Below, in pieces: positions 41,637 through 55,312 of a stretch of 64,000 nt of DNA. Numbering within the stretch: position 1 is the stretch's first letter; each line of letters begins with the position of its first letter. The position numbers were made by a program, and so were the translations under genes. A model generated the notes under the pieces. The model searched no databases and was not told the origin of the DNA. It worked only from the letters and a program-made list of their open reading frames with translations. The stretch is from Lentzea fradiae (GTDB taxonomy: Bacteria; Actinomycetota; Actinomycetes; Mycobacteriales; Pseudonocardiaceae), in NCBI RefSeq assembly GCF_900100955.1, contig NZ_FNCC01000009.1, positions 186,001 to 250,000 on the forward strand, read 5' to 3'.

Positions 41637-42990
41637 CCGACGGGAGGAACGCCGCGATCGCGACGGCCACCAGCGCGGTCGCGGCGCCCAGCCCCATGAT
41701 CAGGTGGAACCGCAGCGGGGCGGCGACCTGCGTCAGCACGACGCCCGCCACCGCGCTGGACACCGACGTGCCGATCGAGCGCATGAGCGTGTTGAGGCCG
41801 TTGGCGGCGGCCGTCTCCGAGGTCGGCACGGCGCCCATGATCAGGGCGGGCATCGCGCCGTAGCCCAGGCCGATGCCGAGGCCGATCACGGCGGAGATGA
41901 GCACGAGCTGCCAGATCTCGGACAGCAGGAAGATCCCGATGCAGTAGCCGAAGGCGACGACCAGCGCGCCGACCATCAGCGTCGTCCGGGGGCCGCGCGC
42001 GTTCGAGATCCGCGCGGACAGCGGCGACGACGCCATCATGACGAGCCCGGACGGCACCAGCACCAGGCCGGTGACCAGCAGCGACTGACCGAGCCCGTGC
42101 CCGTCCCCCACCGGCGCCTGCAGCACCGCCGGCAGCACCAGCGACTGCGCGAACAGGGCGAACGCGAACGACACAGACGCGATGTTGGTCAGCAGCACCT
42201 GCTTGCGGGCGGTGGTGCGCAGGTCGACCAGCGGCCGCGGCGCCCTCAGCTCCCACCAGCCCCACACGGCGAGCACGACGGCCGCGCCGACGAACAGGGT
42301 GGTGACGGTGCCGCCGCCCCACGTCGACGCCTTCGACACGCCCAGCAGCAGGCAGATCAGCGCGATCGAGAGCCCGACGGCGCCGGGGAAGTCGAACCGG
42401 CCGCCGCTGCGCACCGGTGACTCCGGCACCCAGACCAGCACCGCCACGACGGCCAGCGCACCGACGCACGCGGACGTCCAGAACAGCATGTGCCAGTCGC
42501 TCTGCTCCACCAGGAACGCCGCCGCGGGCAGGCCGAGCGCGCCGCCGACGCCGAGCGAGGCGCTCATCAGCGCGGTCGCCCCCGCCAGCCGTTCGCGGGG
42601 CAGCTCGTCGCGCATGATGCTGATGCCGAGCGGGATCACGCCGACCGCCATGCCCTGCACGACACGCCCGACGACCAGCGGCCCCAGCGAGTTGCTCATC
42701 GCCGCGATCAGCGACCCCAGGACGACCATAGACAGGCTGACCAGCAGCATCCGGCGCTTGCCGTACATGTCCCCGAGCCGGCCGATGACGGGCGTCGCGA
42801 CCGCGCCCGCCAGCAGCGTGGAGGTGATCACCCACGTCGTGTTGCCCGGCGACGAGCCCAGGAGCCGCGGAAACATCGGCAGCAGCGGGACGACGAGGGT
42901 CTGCATCAACGAGACGGTGATGCCGCCCGCCGCGAGCACCGCCACGACGACGTTGGGACGCGTGACGGGGCGCGTTTCTTCGAGGAGCAC
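41617..42990 (-). CDS. MFS drug-efflux transporter, DHA2/EmrB-like
   Basis: The product is 457 residues from GTG 42990. About 12-14 membrane segments are visible. GRLGDMYGKRR in loop 2-3 and the GVIPLGISIMRDELP motif C in TM5 fit multidrug antiporters. The divergent TetR gene and a palindrome between the two starts suggest ligand-induced efflux. The exported substrate is unknown. Confidence 0.9.
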   Translation of the reverse strand: MLLEETRPVTRPNVVVAVLAAGGITVSLMQTLVVPLLPMFPRLLGSSPGNTTWVITSTLLAGAVATPVIGRLGDMYGKRRMLLVSLSMVVLGSLIAAMSNSLGPLVVGRVVQGMAVGVIPLGISIMRDELPRERLAGATALMSASLGVGGALGLPAAAFLVEQSDWHMLFWTSACVGALAVVAVLVWVPESPVRSGGRFDFPGAVGLSIALICLLLGVSKASTWGGGTVTTLFVGAAVVLAVWGWWELRAPRPLVDLRTTARKQVLLTNIASVSFAFALFAQSLVLPAVLQAPVGDGHGLGQSLLVTGLVLVPSGLVMMASSPLSARISNARGPRTTLMVGALVVAFGYCIGIFLLSEIWQLVLISAVIGLGIGLGYGAMPALIMGAVPTSETAAANGLNTLMRSIGTSVSSAVAGVVLTQVAAPLRFHLIMGLGAATALVAVAIAAFLPSVSRRNG

Positions 42991-43001
42991 GCCACCGAGT
43001 C

Positions 43002-43021
43002 TAAGTCAGTCACTTGACTTA
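43002..43021. promoter_or_regulatory. TetR operator candidate between MFS and TetR genes
   Basis: TAAGTCA-GTCACT-TGACTTA, perfect 7-base arms, lies 12 bases upstream of the MFS start codon. It is AT-rich for this DNA and well placed to repress both divergent genes. Confidence 0.55.
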
Positions 43022-43100
43022 ATCTGGAGCGGTCAAGATGTCCGCGATGTCCGGAGCCGCTCCGGCCACGCGCAGGCGACGCGGGGAAGATGGTGCCGTG

Positions 43101-43763
43101 ATGAGCAAGGTGGACAGCCCGTCCCGGACCGAACGCGCCAACGCCACCCGCGAGCTGATCCTGACGGCCGCGGAGCGCCTGTTCGCCGAGCACGGCGTGC
43201 TGGCCGTGTCGAACAGGCAGGTCAGCGAGGCGGCCGGGCAGGGCAACAACGCCGCCGTCGGCTACCACTTCGGCACCAAGGCCGACCTGGTCCGCGCCAT
43301 CGCGCGCAAGCACCTCGCGCAGGTCGAGGAGGTCCGGCAGCGGATGATCTCCCGGCTCGGGCAGGAGCCGGACCTGCGGGACTGGATGCGGTGCCTGGTC
43401 CACCCGCTCACCGAGCACCTGGAGGCGCTCGGCAACCCCACGTGGTTCGCGCGGTTCGGCGCCCAGGTGATGACCGACCCGAGGCTGCGGCCGATCATCG
43501 TCGAGGAGAACCGGTCGTCACCGTCGCAGCGGCGCATCCTCGCCGGGCTGGACGTCTGCCTGGCCCACCTGCCGCAGGACGTGCGGGCCGAACGGCACGA
43601 CATGGCGCGGCAGCTGCTCGTGCACATCATCGCCGAACGGGAACGCGCCCTCGCCGAGAACACCCCGACCCCGAGGACGAGCTGGCACGACGCCGCGACG
43701 GGTCTGGTCGACGCGCTGGTGGGCCTGTGGCAGGCGCCGGTCAGCGGCGAGCGCCGCCCCTGA
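43101..43763 (+). CDS. TetR-family transcriptional regulator
   Basis: The product is about 220 residues from ATG 43101; GTG 43098 (better spaced to GGGGAAGA) or ATG 43038 are possible. The N-terminal HTH runs RELILTAAERLFAEHG to GQGNNAAVGYHFGTKADLV. The C-terminal ligand domain is helical. It is divergent from the DHA2 transporter and probably represses it through the 43002-43021 palindrome. It ends 8 bases before the convergent PucR gene. Confidence 0.9.
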   Translation: MSKVDSPSRTERANATRELILTAAERLFAEHGVLAVSNRQVSEAAGQGNNAAVGYHFGTKADLVRAIARKHLAQVEEVRQRMISRLGQEPDLRDWMRCLVHPLTEHLEALGNPTWFARFGAQVMTDPRLRPIIVEENRSSPSQRRILAGLDVCLAHLPQDVRAERHDMARQLLVHIIAERERALAENTPTPRTSWHDAATGLVDALVGLWQAPVSGERRP

Positions 43764-43771
43764 GCCGGACG

Positions 43772-44764
43772 TCAGCGGGTGGCGGCGTTGTCGCGCAGCC
43801 GCCGCAGCACCAGGGCCAGCCGCAGCCGGAACCGCCCCGGTGCCTCGTCGAGGCCGAACCCGAGCACCGCCTCGGCCCGCGCGAGGCGCGCGGTCATCGT
43901 GCTGTGGTGCCGGTGCAGCACCGCCGCCGCCTTGCGCACCGAACCGGTGGCGCACAGGGCGTCCAGCGCCGTGATCATGTCCGGTTCCCCGGCGAGCCGG
44001 TCGAGCGCGCGGACGTCCGGCAGCGCCGCGATCTCCGCCGGGCTCGTGCCCGCCAGGAGCGCCAGCCCGCCCAGCTCCTCCCACCGCACCACCGGTTCAC
44101 CGTCCGATGTGTACCGCAGTGCGGCGCGGGCGGCGCGCCACGACTCGGCCGCGTCGATCGCGGGCAGCAGCGGCCCGACGCCCATCCGCCCGGTCACCGG
44201 CGGCACCTCCGTGGCGAGCACCGCCCGCACGGAGCCGAGCACCACCGACCGTCCCGGCACCTCCCCGGTGACCGCCAGCACGCGCATCGGCGCCGTGGCG
44301 GCGATGCCGAGCAGGTGCAGGGCGCGGGAACGTTCCGCCGTGCCAACGCTTTCCGAGAGCACCAGCTCGACCAGCGCCGGGTCGCCCAGCTCCGGCAGCG
44401 GGACGCCGGAGTGCTCCAGCAACACGGCGGCGGCGATCGCGAACCGCTCCAGCAGCATGTCGTCCAGCGGTGCGGGGGTGCCCGGCCGCGCGACCCACAC
44501 CTCCACGCCGCCCTCCAGCGCGCGGACGGCGGCCTTCGCGGGCACCGGGCCCACCGTGACGGGACCGCCCGCGTCCGCCCGCAGCGCGAGGCCCTGGCCG
44601 GGCGCGTGCAGACCGGCGGGGCACCCGGCGAGCTCGGACGTGCTGCGCACCAGCCGGTCGAGCCCCGCCCGCTCGGTGATCAGGCGGTCGAAGAACCCGA
44701 TCACCCGCACCGCGCCCTCGGCGTCGGCGTCCAGCTCCGACAACCTCAGCAGCAAGCCCTTCAT
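43772..44764 (-). CDS. PucR/CdaR-type helix-turn-helix regulator
   Basis: The product is 330 residues, with ATG 44764 favoured over upstream in-frame starts. The N-terminal half is a divergent sensor-like region. The C-terminus has ALDALCATGSVRKAAAVLHR and HHSTMTARLARAEAVLGFGL, the PucR-type HTH. The gene is divergent from the HSL esterase gene (98 bases between starts), so it may control it. The inducer is unknown. Confidence 0.82.
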   Translation of the reverse strand: MKGLLLRLSELDADAEGAVRVIGFFDRLITERAGLDRLVRSTSELAGCPAGLHAPGQGLALRADAGGPVTVGPVPAKAAVRALEGGVEVWVARPGTPAPLDDMLLERFAIAAAVLLEHSGVPLPELGDPALVELVLSESVGTAERSRALHLLGIAATAPMRVLAVTGEVPGRSVVLGSVRAVLATEVPPVTGRMGVGPLLPAIDAAESWRAARAALRYTSDGEPVVRWEELGGLALLAGTSPAEIAALPDVRALDRLAGEPDMITALDALCATGSVRKAAAVLHRHHSTMTARLARAEAVLGFGLDEAPGRFRLRLALVLRRLRDNAATR

Positions 44765-44861
44765 CCCGTCACGATAGCCCCGCCAGGTGGTGGGCGAAGG
44801 GCCTGAACCGCCCGCCAGGTGTCGGATGCGCGCGCCACCGCGGAGCACCGAGGATCGGTTC

Positions 44862-45807
44862 ATGAGCTACGACTACGACCCCGAGCTCCTCCCCTGGCTC
44901 CACCTGCTGCCCGACGTGCAGCTGACCGGCTACGACTCCTTGCTGGCACTGCGCGCCCAGCAGGAGGGCCCGATGGCCGGTGGGCCCGAGTACGAACCGG
45001 TGCACCCGATCGACGTCCGGGACGTCCTGGTGCCCGGACCGTCGGACGCGCCCGACGTGCGGGTGCGGATCTACAGCCCCGCCGACCGCCAGGGGCCCGT
45101 GCCGGGGCTGGTCTACGTCCACGGCGGCGGGTTCGTGCTCGGCGACCTGGAGTCGTTCCACCCCCAGGTTCTGCGCGTCGCGGACGAGCTGGGGATCGTG
45201 GTCGTGGCCGTGGACTACCGGCTCGCGCCCGAGCACCCCTTCCCCGCTCCGGTCGAGGACTGCTACGCGGCGCTGAAGTGGGTCGCGGAGAAGGCTTCGG
45301 AGCTGGGCATCGACCCCGCACGCCTGGGCATCTCCGGAGAGAGCGCCGGCGGCGGGCTCTCCGCCGCGACCGCGCTGCTGGCGCGCGACCGCGGCGGCCC
45401 CGCGCTGGCGTTCCAGCTGCTCTCCTTCCCCGAGCTGGACGACCGCCTCGGCACCGAGTCGATGCGGGACTACGTCGACACGCCGATCTGGCACCGCCGC
45501 AACGCGATCTACAGCTGGACCGCGTACCTGGGCACCGAGCCGGGCGGCGAGGACGTGTCGCCCTACGCCGCCCCGGCCCGCGCCACCGACCTGTCCGGGC
45601 TGCCGCCCGCGTTCGTGACGGCCTGCCAGTACGACCCGCTGCGCGACGAGGGCATCGAGTACGCCCGCCGGCTCGCCCACGCGGGCGTGCCGGTCGAGCT
45701 GCGCCTCTACCCCGGCACGTTCCACGGCTCGGTGCTGGTCGGGAGCGCGTCGATCTCGCGCCGGATGACCGACGACGAGCTCGACGCGCTGCGCAGGGGT
45801 CTGCGGA

Positions 45808-45824
<17 letters not shown>
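44862..45824 (+). CDS. Alpha/beta hydrolase fold-3 (hormone-sensitive-lipase family) esterase
   Basis: The product is 320 residues from ATG 44862, with GAGGA upstream. Oxyanion motif YVHGGGFVLG, nucleophile Ser in ISGESAGGGL, and His near TFHGS are the HSL-family triad region; the Asp lies in CQYDPLRDEG. It hydrolyses short-chain esters in the cytosol. Its last 17 bases overlap the convergent GH5 gene. Confidence 0.92.
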
Positions 45825-50767
<4,943 letters not shown>

Positions 50768-50777
50768 GGACTTCGGG

Positions 50778-50808
50778 GCGGGACGTTCTGCACCTGCAGG
50801 CGTCCCGC
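50778..50808 (+). terminator. Hairpin after GH9 gene
   Basis: GCGGGACG and CGTCCCGC arms (8 base pairs) flank a 15-base loop, 11 bases after the stop. No T tract, so function as terminator is likely but not certain. Confidence 0.45.
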
Positions 50809-50867
50809 ACCGACCCCAAGCCGCGTTCCCGGCACAGCGGCGTGTCGGGAACGCGCTCTCACGGCCC

Positions 50868-50873
50868 TACGAT
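50868..50873 (+). promoter_or_regulatory. -10 of leaderless cebR transcript
   Basis: TACGAT ends 6 bases before ATG 50880 with no Shine-Dalgarno between. Confidence 0.4.
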
Positions 50874-50879
50874 GAAGTC

Positions 50880-51902
50880 ATGACGGAGATCGACCGGCAC
50901 CGGCGGCCAGGCCCGCGCATCGAGGAGGTGGCGCGGTTGGCCGGTGTTTCCAAGTCGACGGTCTCCCGCGTGATCAACGGCGAGCAGTACGTCAGCGCCA
51001 AGGCGCGCGACGCCGTGCACACCGCCATCACGCACCTCAAGTACAGCCCGAACCAGGCGGCCCGCTCGCTCGCGGGCAGCAAGGCCAACGCGATCGCGCT
51101 GATCGTCTCCGAGCAGGGCGGGCGGGTCCTCGGCGACCCGTTCTTCGCCGGGGTGATGCGCGGCGTGCACGCCGAGCTGGCAGGGCGCCACATCCAGCTG
51201 CTGCTCATGATGAGCCGGCCGGAGGACCACAACGACCTGCTCACCTACCTCGCGGGCGGCCACGTCGACGGCGCGCTGCTGGTGAGCCTGCACGGCGACG
51301 ACCCGTTGCCGCGCAAGCTCCAGGAGCTCGGCGTTCCCGTGGTCGTGGGCGGCCGTCCCCTCGCCGCCACCACCGTTCCCTTCGTCGACTCGGACAACTT
51401 CACCGGTGGCCTCGACGCCGTCCGGCACCTCGTCTCGATAGGACGGCACCGGATCGCGACGGTGGCGGGCCCGCGCGACATGGCGGCGGGGCTCGACCGG
51501 CTCAGCGGCTGGCGGCGCGGGCTCGGCGAGGCGAAGCTGCCCGCGGACCTCGTCGCCGAGGCCGACTTCACGCCGGAGAGCGGCGCGCAGGCGATGGCGA
51601 ACCTGCTGGACAGGGCCCCTGACATCGATGCCGTCTTCGTGGCGGCGGACATCATCGCCATCGGCGCCCTCCAGGTCCTGCACGCCAGAGGCAGACGCAT
51701 CCCGCAGGACGTGGCGGTGGTCGGGTTCGACGACTCGCTGCTGGCCTCGACCGCGACGCCGCCGCTCACCACCGTCCGCCAGGACGTCGAGCAGCTCGGC
51801 CGCACGATGACGTGGCGCCTGCTGGGCGAGCTCGCGGGCGAGGAAGGACTGCCGCCGTCACTGCTGCTGCCGACGTCGCTGGTGCGTCGCGAGAGCGCCT
51901 GA
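50880..51902 (+). CDS. cebR: LacI-family repressor CebR (copy 1)
   Basis: The product is 340 residues. The HTH is IEEVARLAGVSKSTVSRVIN, followed by the LacI hinge (AARSLAGSK) and a periplasmic-binding-protein-like core (ANAIALIVSEQG, then FVAADIIAIGALQ, then VVGFDDSLLA). CebR-type proteins bind TGGGAGCGCTCCCA and are released by cello-oligosaccharides. It precedes cebEFG-bglC. It closely resembles the second copy at 56689-57708, and the recognition helix is identical. Confidence 0.93.
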   Translation: MTEIDRHRRPGPRIEEVARLAGVSKSTVSRVINGEQYVSAKARDAVHTAITHLKYSPNQAARSLAGSKANAIALIVSEQGGRVLGDPFFAGVMRGVHAELAGRHIQLLLMMSRPEDHNDLLTYLAGGHVDGALLVSLHGDDPLPRKLQELGVPVVVGGRPLAATTVPFVDSDNFTGGLDAVRHLVSIGRHRIATVAGPRDMAAGLDRLSGWRRGLGEAKLPADLVAEADFTPESGAQAMANLLDRAPDIDAVFVAADIIAIGALQVLHARGRRIPQDVAVVGFDDSLLASTATPPLTTVRQDVEQLGRTMTWRLLGELAGEEGLPPSLLLPTSLVRRESA

Positions 51903-51947
51903 CGAGACGTCGTCTCACCCGAAAGCGCTACACCGACCGAGGGAACC

Positions 51948-51977
51948 GGGGCGGGCGTCCAGCAGGGCGTCCGCCCC
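51948..51977 (+). terminator. Terminator-like hairpin after cebR copy 1
   Basis: GGGGCGG/CCGCCCC extended inward gives a 13-pair stem with two G-U pairs and a 4-base loop. The remaining gap to cebE (to 52252) holds two CebR sites and the cebE promoter. Confidence 0.5.
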
Positions 51978-52066
51978 GGAACCGTCTGGGGACCTCCCAG
52001 AAAGCCGGTTCCCGGCGCGCTGCGTGCCGGACGCGCCACTCACTGTTAACCCAAAGGTCACAGTTC

Positions 52067-52080
52067 CGGGAACGCTCCCA
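52067..52080. promoter_or_regulatory. CebR operator, imperfect copy, upstream of cebE
   Basis: CGGGAACGCTCCCA differs from the consensus TGGGAGCGCTCCCA at two positions. It is 140 bases upstream of the perfect copy and could allow looping. Confidence 0.55.
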
Positions 52081-52166
52081 GGTTTCCCAACTGTGACCTG
52101 AGGATGAACATCGAGGTCACCCGGTTATCGCAGCCCGGAAACGCCTGGTGTACCCCGGAGTGTGTC

Positions 52167-52220
52167 TTGACACACGTTCGAAGCCAGTACGACACTCCTC
52201 CGCATCTGGGAGCGCTCCCA
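52167..52220 (+). promoter_or_regulatory. cebEFG promoter and CebR operator
   Basis: TTGACA (52167-52172), 18-base spacer, GACACT (52191-52196), then perfect TGGGAGCGCTCCCA (52207-52220). The operator overlaps or directly follows the predicted transcript start. Confidence 0.78.
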
Positions 52221-52252
52221 GAACCCGCCGCCGAGACCAGAGGAGTTCTCCC

Positions 52253-53533
52253 GTGCGACACCGTAGGGTCAGCGTGCTGATCTGTGCCGCCGTGTCCGCC
52301 GTCGTCATGACCGCGTGCGGATCAGGCGGGTCCGGCCAGTCGGCAGACGGCAAGACCGAGCTGACGATCGCGACGTTCAACGAGTTCGGCTACGAAGAGC
52401 TGTTCAAGGAGTACGAGGCAGCTCACCCGGACATCAAGATCACGCAGCGCAAGACCGGCCAGGGCCAGCCGCACCACCAGAACCTGTTCACCAAGCTCGG
52501 CGCCGGCTCCGGCCTCGCCGACATCGAGGGCGTCGAAGAGGGCTACCTCAGCCAGGTGATGGCGAAGTCGGGTCAGTTCAACGACCTGAACGAGATCGGC
52601 CCGAAGATCGAGGACGGCCGCTGGCTGGACTGGAAGACCCAGGCGATCACCACCAAGGACGGCAAGCTCATCGGCTACGGCACCGACATCGGTCCGCTGG
52701 CCATGTGCTACCGCAAGGACCTGTTCGAGCAGGCCGGCCTGCCGTCCGACCCGGAGGGCGTGAAGACGCTCTTCGCCACGTGGGACAGCTACTTCGCCGC
52801 GGGTGACCAGTTCATCGCGAAGGTCCCGGGCGTCGCGTGGTTCGACAGCGCCGCGCAGGTCTACAACGCCATGCACAACCAGCTGGAGACCGGCTACTAC
52901 GACACCTCCGACAAGCTGGTCGTCGACACCAACCCCGACATCAAGAAGAACTGGGACACCGTCGCGGCGGCCGTCTCGAAGGGACAGTCGGCCCGTCTCG
53001 TGGCGTTCAGCCCCGAGTGGAACACCGGCTTCAAGCTCGGCAAGTTCGCCACCAAGACCTGCCCGTCGTGGATGCTCGGTGTCGTCGAGTCGCAGGCCGG
53101 TGCCGAGAACGCCGGCAAGTGGGCGGTCACCGACGCGTTCCCGAACGGTGGCGGCAACTGGGGCGGTTCGTACCTGACCGTGCCGAAGCAGAGCAAGAAC
53201 GCGCAGAAGGCCGCCGAGCTCGCCGCGTGGCTGACCCAGCCGGAGCAGCAGATCAAGGCGTTCAAGGCCAAGGGCACGTTCCCGAGCCAGGTCAAGGCCC
53301 TCGACGCGCCGGAGCTGCTGGAGCAGACCAACGCGTACTTCGGTGACGTGAAGGCGGGCGAGCTCTTCGCCACGCAGGCCAAGAAGATCAAGGCCGCGCA
53401 GTACAAGGGCCCGGCCGACGGTCAGATCCAGGAGACGGTCTTCAGCCCGGCTCTGCAGTCGATCGAGCAGGGCAAGAACGCTGAGGAAGCCTGGACGGCG
53501 GCCGTCGACGGCGCTAAGAAGGCGGCCAAGTAG
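52253..53533 (+). CDS. cebE: Cellobiose/cello-oligosaccharide-binding lipoprotein CebE
   Basis: The product is 426 residues from GTG 52253, after AGAGGAG. Lipoprotein signal with lipobox VVMTAC. The mature protein has the extracellular solute-binding family 1 layout (TIATFNEFGYEELFKEYEAA). A DxxG-type ligand cleft segment, KTGQGQPHHQ, and WNTGFKLGKFATKTCPSW follow. It captures cellobiose or cellotriose for CebFG. Location behind a CebR operator and upstream of bglC supports the substrate. First gene of cebE-cebF-cebG-bglC-cebR2. Confidence 0.93.
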   Translation: MRHRRVSVLICAAVSAVVMTACGSGGSGQSADGKTELTIATFNEFGYEELFKEYEAAHPDIKITQRKTGQGQPHHQNLFTKLGAGSGLADIEGVEEGYLSQVMAKSGQFNDLNEIGPKIEDGRWLDWKTQAITTKDGKLIGYGTDIGPLAMCYRKDLFEQAGLPSDPEGVKTLFATWDSYFAAGDQFIAKVPGVAWFDSAAQVYNAMHNQLETGYYDTSDKLVVDTNPDIKKNWDTVAAAVSKGQSARLVAFSPEWNTGFKLGKFATKTCPSWMLGVVESQAGAENAGKWAVTDAFPNGGGNWGGSYLTVPKQSKNAQKAAELAAWLTQPEQQIKAFKAKGTFPSQVKALDAPELLEQTNAYFGDVKAGELFATQAKKIKAAQYKGPADGQIQETVFSPALQSIEQGKNAEEAWTAAVDGAKKAAK

Positions 53534-54495
53534 TGACCGCCACTCTTCCTGAGGTGGAGGACCGCGGACGAGCGAACACCGCTCGGCCGCGGCCTCCGCG
53601 GCGTCACCGGCTGTCCAACCTGGACGCCAAGGTCTCGCCCTACCTGTTCGTCGCGCCGTTCTTCGTGCTCTTCGGCGCGATCGGGCTGTTCCCGCTGCTC
53701 TACACGGCCTACGTCTCCCTGTTCGACTGGGAGGTCGGTGACGACGAACCGGCGTTCATCGGACTGGAGAACTTCCGGACGCTCGTCGCGGACGACCAGT
53801 TCTGGAACGCGCTGTTCAACACGTTCAGCATCTTCTTGCTCTCGAGCGCGCCCCAGGTCGTCGTCGCGGTGGTCATCGCGGCGCTGCTGAACGCGAACCT
53901 GCGGGCCCGCACGGGCTGGCGGATGGGCGTTCTGCTCCCCTACGTCGCGAGCCTCGTCGCTCTGACGATCATCTTCGGCAACCTGTTCGGCCCCCAGTAC
54001 GGCCTGGTGAACGACGTGCTCGGGCTCGTCGGCATCGAGCCGATCGACTGGCAGGCCAGCACGTTCGGCAGCCACGTCGCCATCGCCTCGATGGTCAACT
54101 GGCGGTGGACCGGCTACAACGCGCTGATCATCCTCGCCGCGATGCAGGCGATCCCGAGGGACGTCTACGAAGCGGCGGTCGTGGACGGCGCCAGCGCCCT
54201 GCGGCAGTTCTTCAGCATCACCCTCCCGATGCTGAAGCCGACGCTGATCTTCGTGATCGTCACGTCGACGATCGGCGGCCTGCAGATCTTCACCGAGCCG
54301 AAGCTGTTCGAACCAGCCGGCGGCAGTGGCGGCGGCACGGAACACCAGTACCAGACAGTCGTGCTCTACCTGTACCAGTCGGCCTTCCAGGGTCTCGACC
54401 TCGGCTACGCCTCCGCCATCGCGTGGGTGCTGTTCCTGATCGTGATCGCGGTCGCCGGCCTCAACTTCCTCATCACCAGGAGGGCGGTCCGATGA
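53533..54495 (+). CDS. cebF: ABC permease CebF
   Basis: The product is 320 residues; GTG 53533 shares a base with the cebE stop. Six membrane segments are visible, and the EAA loop reads YEAAVVDGASALRQFFSITLP. MalF-type half. It forms the cellobiose channel with CebG. Confidence 0.92.
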   Translation: MTATLPEVEDRGRANTARPRPPRRHRLSNLDAKVSPYLFVAPFFVLFGAIGLFPLLYTAYVSLFDWEVGDDEPAFIGLENFRTLVADDQFWNALFNTFSIFLLSSAPQVVVAVVIAALLNANLRARTGWRMGVLLPYVASLVALTIIFGNLFGPQYGLVNDVLGLVGIEPIDWQASTFGSHVAIASMVNWRWTGYNALIILAAMQAIPRDVYEAAVVDGASALRQFFSITLPMLKPTLIFVIVTSTIGGLQIFTEPKLFEPAGGSGGGTEHQYQTVVLYLYQSAFQGLDLGYASAIAWVLFLIVIAVAGLNFLITRRAVR

Positions 54496-55310
54496 CGAAC
54501 CGCAGACCCTCGTTCCTGGTGTACGGCCTCCTCGGCGCGTTCGTGCTCGGCTCGGCGTTCCCGTTCTACTGGTCGTACCTGGTCGCGAGCCGTGACAACT
54601 CGGTGCTGACCGGCGACTTCACGCTGATCCCGGGTGGCAACTTCATCGCGAACGCCTCCAGGGTGTTCGACTCCATCCCGTTCTGGAAGGCGCTCGGCAA
54701 CAGCTTCATCGTGTCCGGCACGGTGACGCTGTCGGTCGTGCTGCTGTCGACGCTCGCCGGGTTCGCCTTCGCCAAGCTGCGGTTCCGCGGCCGCGGGGTG
54801 CTGTTCCTGTTCGTCGTGGCCACGCTGGCGGTGCCGACGCAGCTCGGCATCATCCCGCTGTACATGGCGATGGCCGAGTTCGGCTGGGCGGGCGAGCTGG
54901 AAGCCGTGATCGTGCCGAACCTGGTCACCGCGTTCGGCGTGTTCTGGATGCGGCAGTACCTCGTGGACGCCATCCCCGACGAGCTCGTCGAGGCGGCGCG
55001 CATGGACGGCTGCAGCCTGTGGCGGACGTTCTGGCACGTGGCGCTGCCCGCGGCCCGTCCCGCCGCCGCGATGCTCGGTGTCTTCACGTTCATGCAGTCC
55101 TGGAACGACTTCCTGTGGCCGCTCGTCGTCCTCAACGCCGACAACCCGACTCTCCAGGTGGCGCTGGAGAAGCTGCAAAGCGGCTACTACGTCGACTACT
55201 CGCTGGTCCTCGCCGGAACGACGCTCGCGACGATTCCGGTGCTCATCGTCTTCCTCGTACTCGGGCGGCAGATCGTCGCCGGTGTCATGCAGGGCGCCGT
55301 CAAGGGGTGA
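54492..55310 (+). CDS. cebG: ABC permease CebG
   Basis: The product is 272 residues. ATG 54492 overlaps the cebF stop (ATGA). Six membrane segments and the EAA loop VEAARMDGCSLWRTFWHVALP (MalG type) are present. No ATPase gene follows, in keeping with the shared MsiK ATPase that energises this transporter in streptomycetes. Confidence 0.92.
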   Translation: MTNRRPSFLVYGLLGAFVLGSAFPFYWSYLVASRDNSVLTGDFTLIPGGNFIANASRVFDSIPFWKALGNSFIVSGTVTLSVVLLSTLAGFAFAKLRFRGRGVLFLFVVATLAVPTQLGIIPLYMAMAEFGWAGELEAVIVPNLVTAFGVFWMRQYLVDAIPDELVEAARMDGCSLWRTFWHVALPAARPAAAMLGVFTFMQSWNDFLWPLVVLNADNPTLQVALEKLQSGYYVDYSLVLAGTTLATIPVLIVFLVLGRQIVAGVMQGAVKG

Positions 55311-55312
55311 AA

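Noticed and set aside
50846..50862. GGGAACGCGCTCTCA as a CebR autoregulation site upstream of cebR1
   Set aside because: Two additional central bases and a mismatched right arm destroy the symmetry of the 14-base operator.
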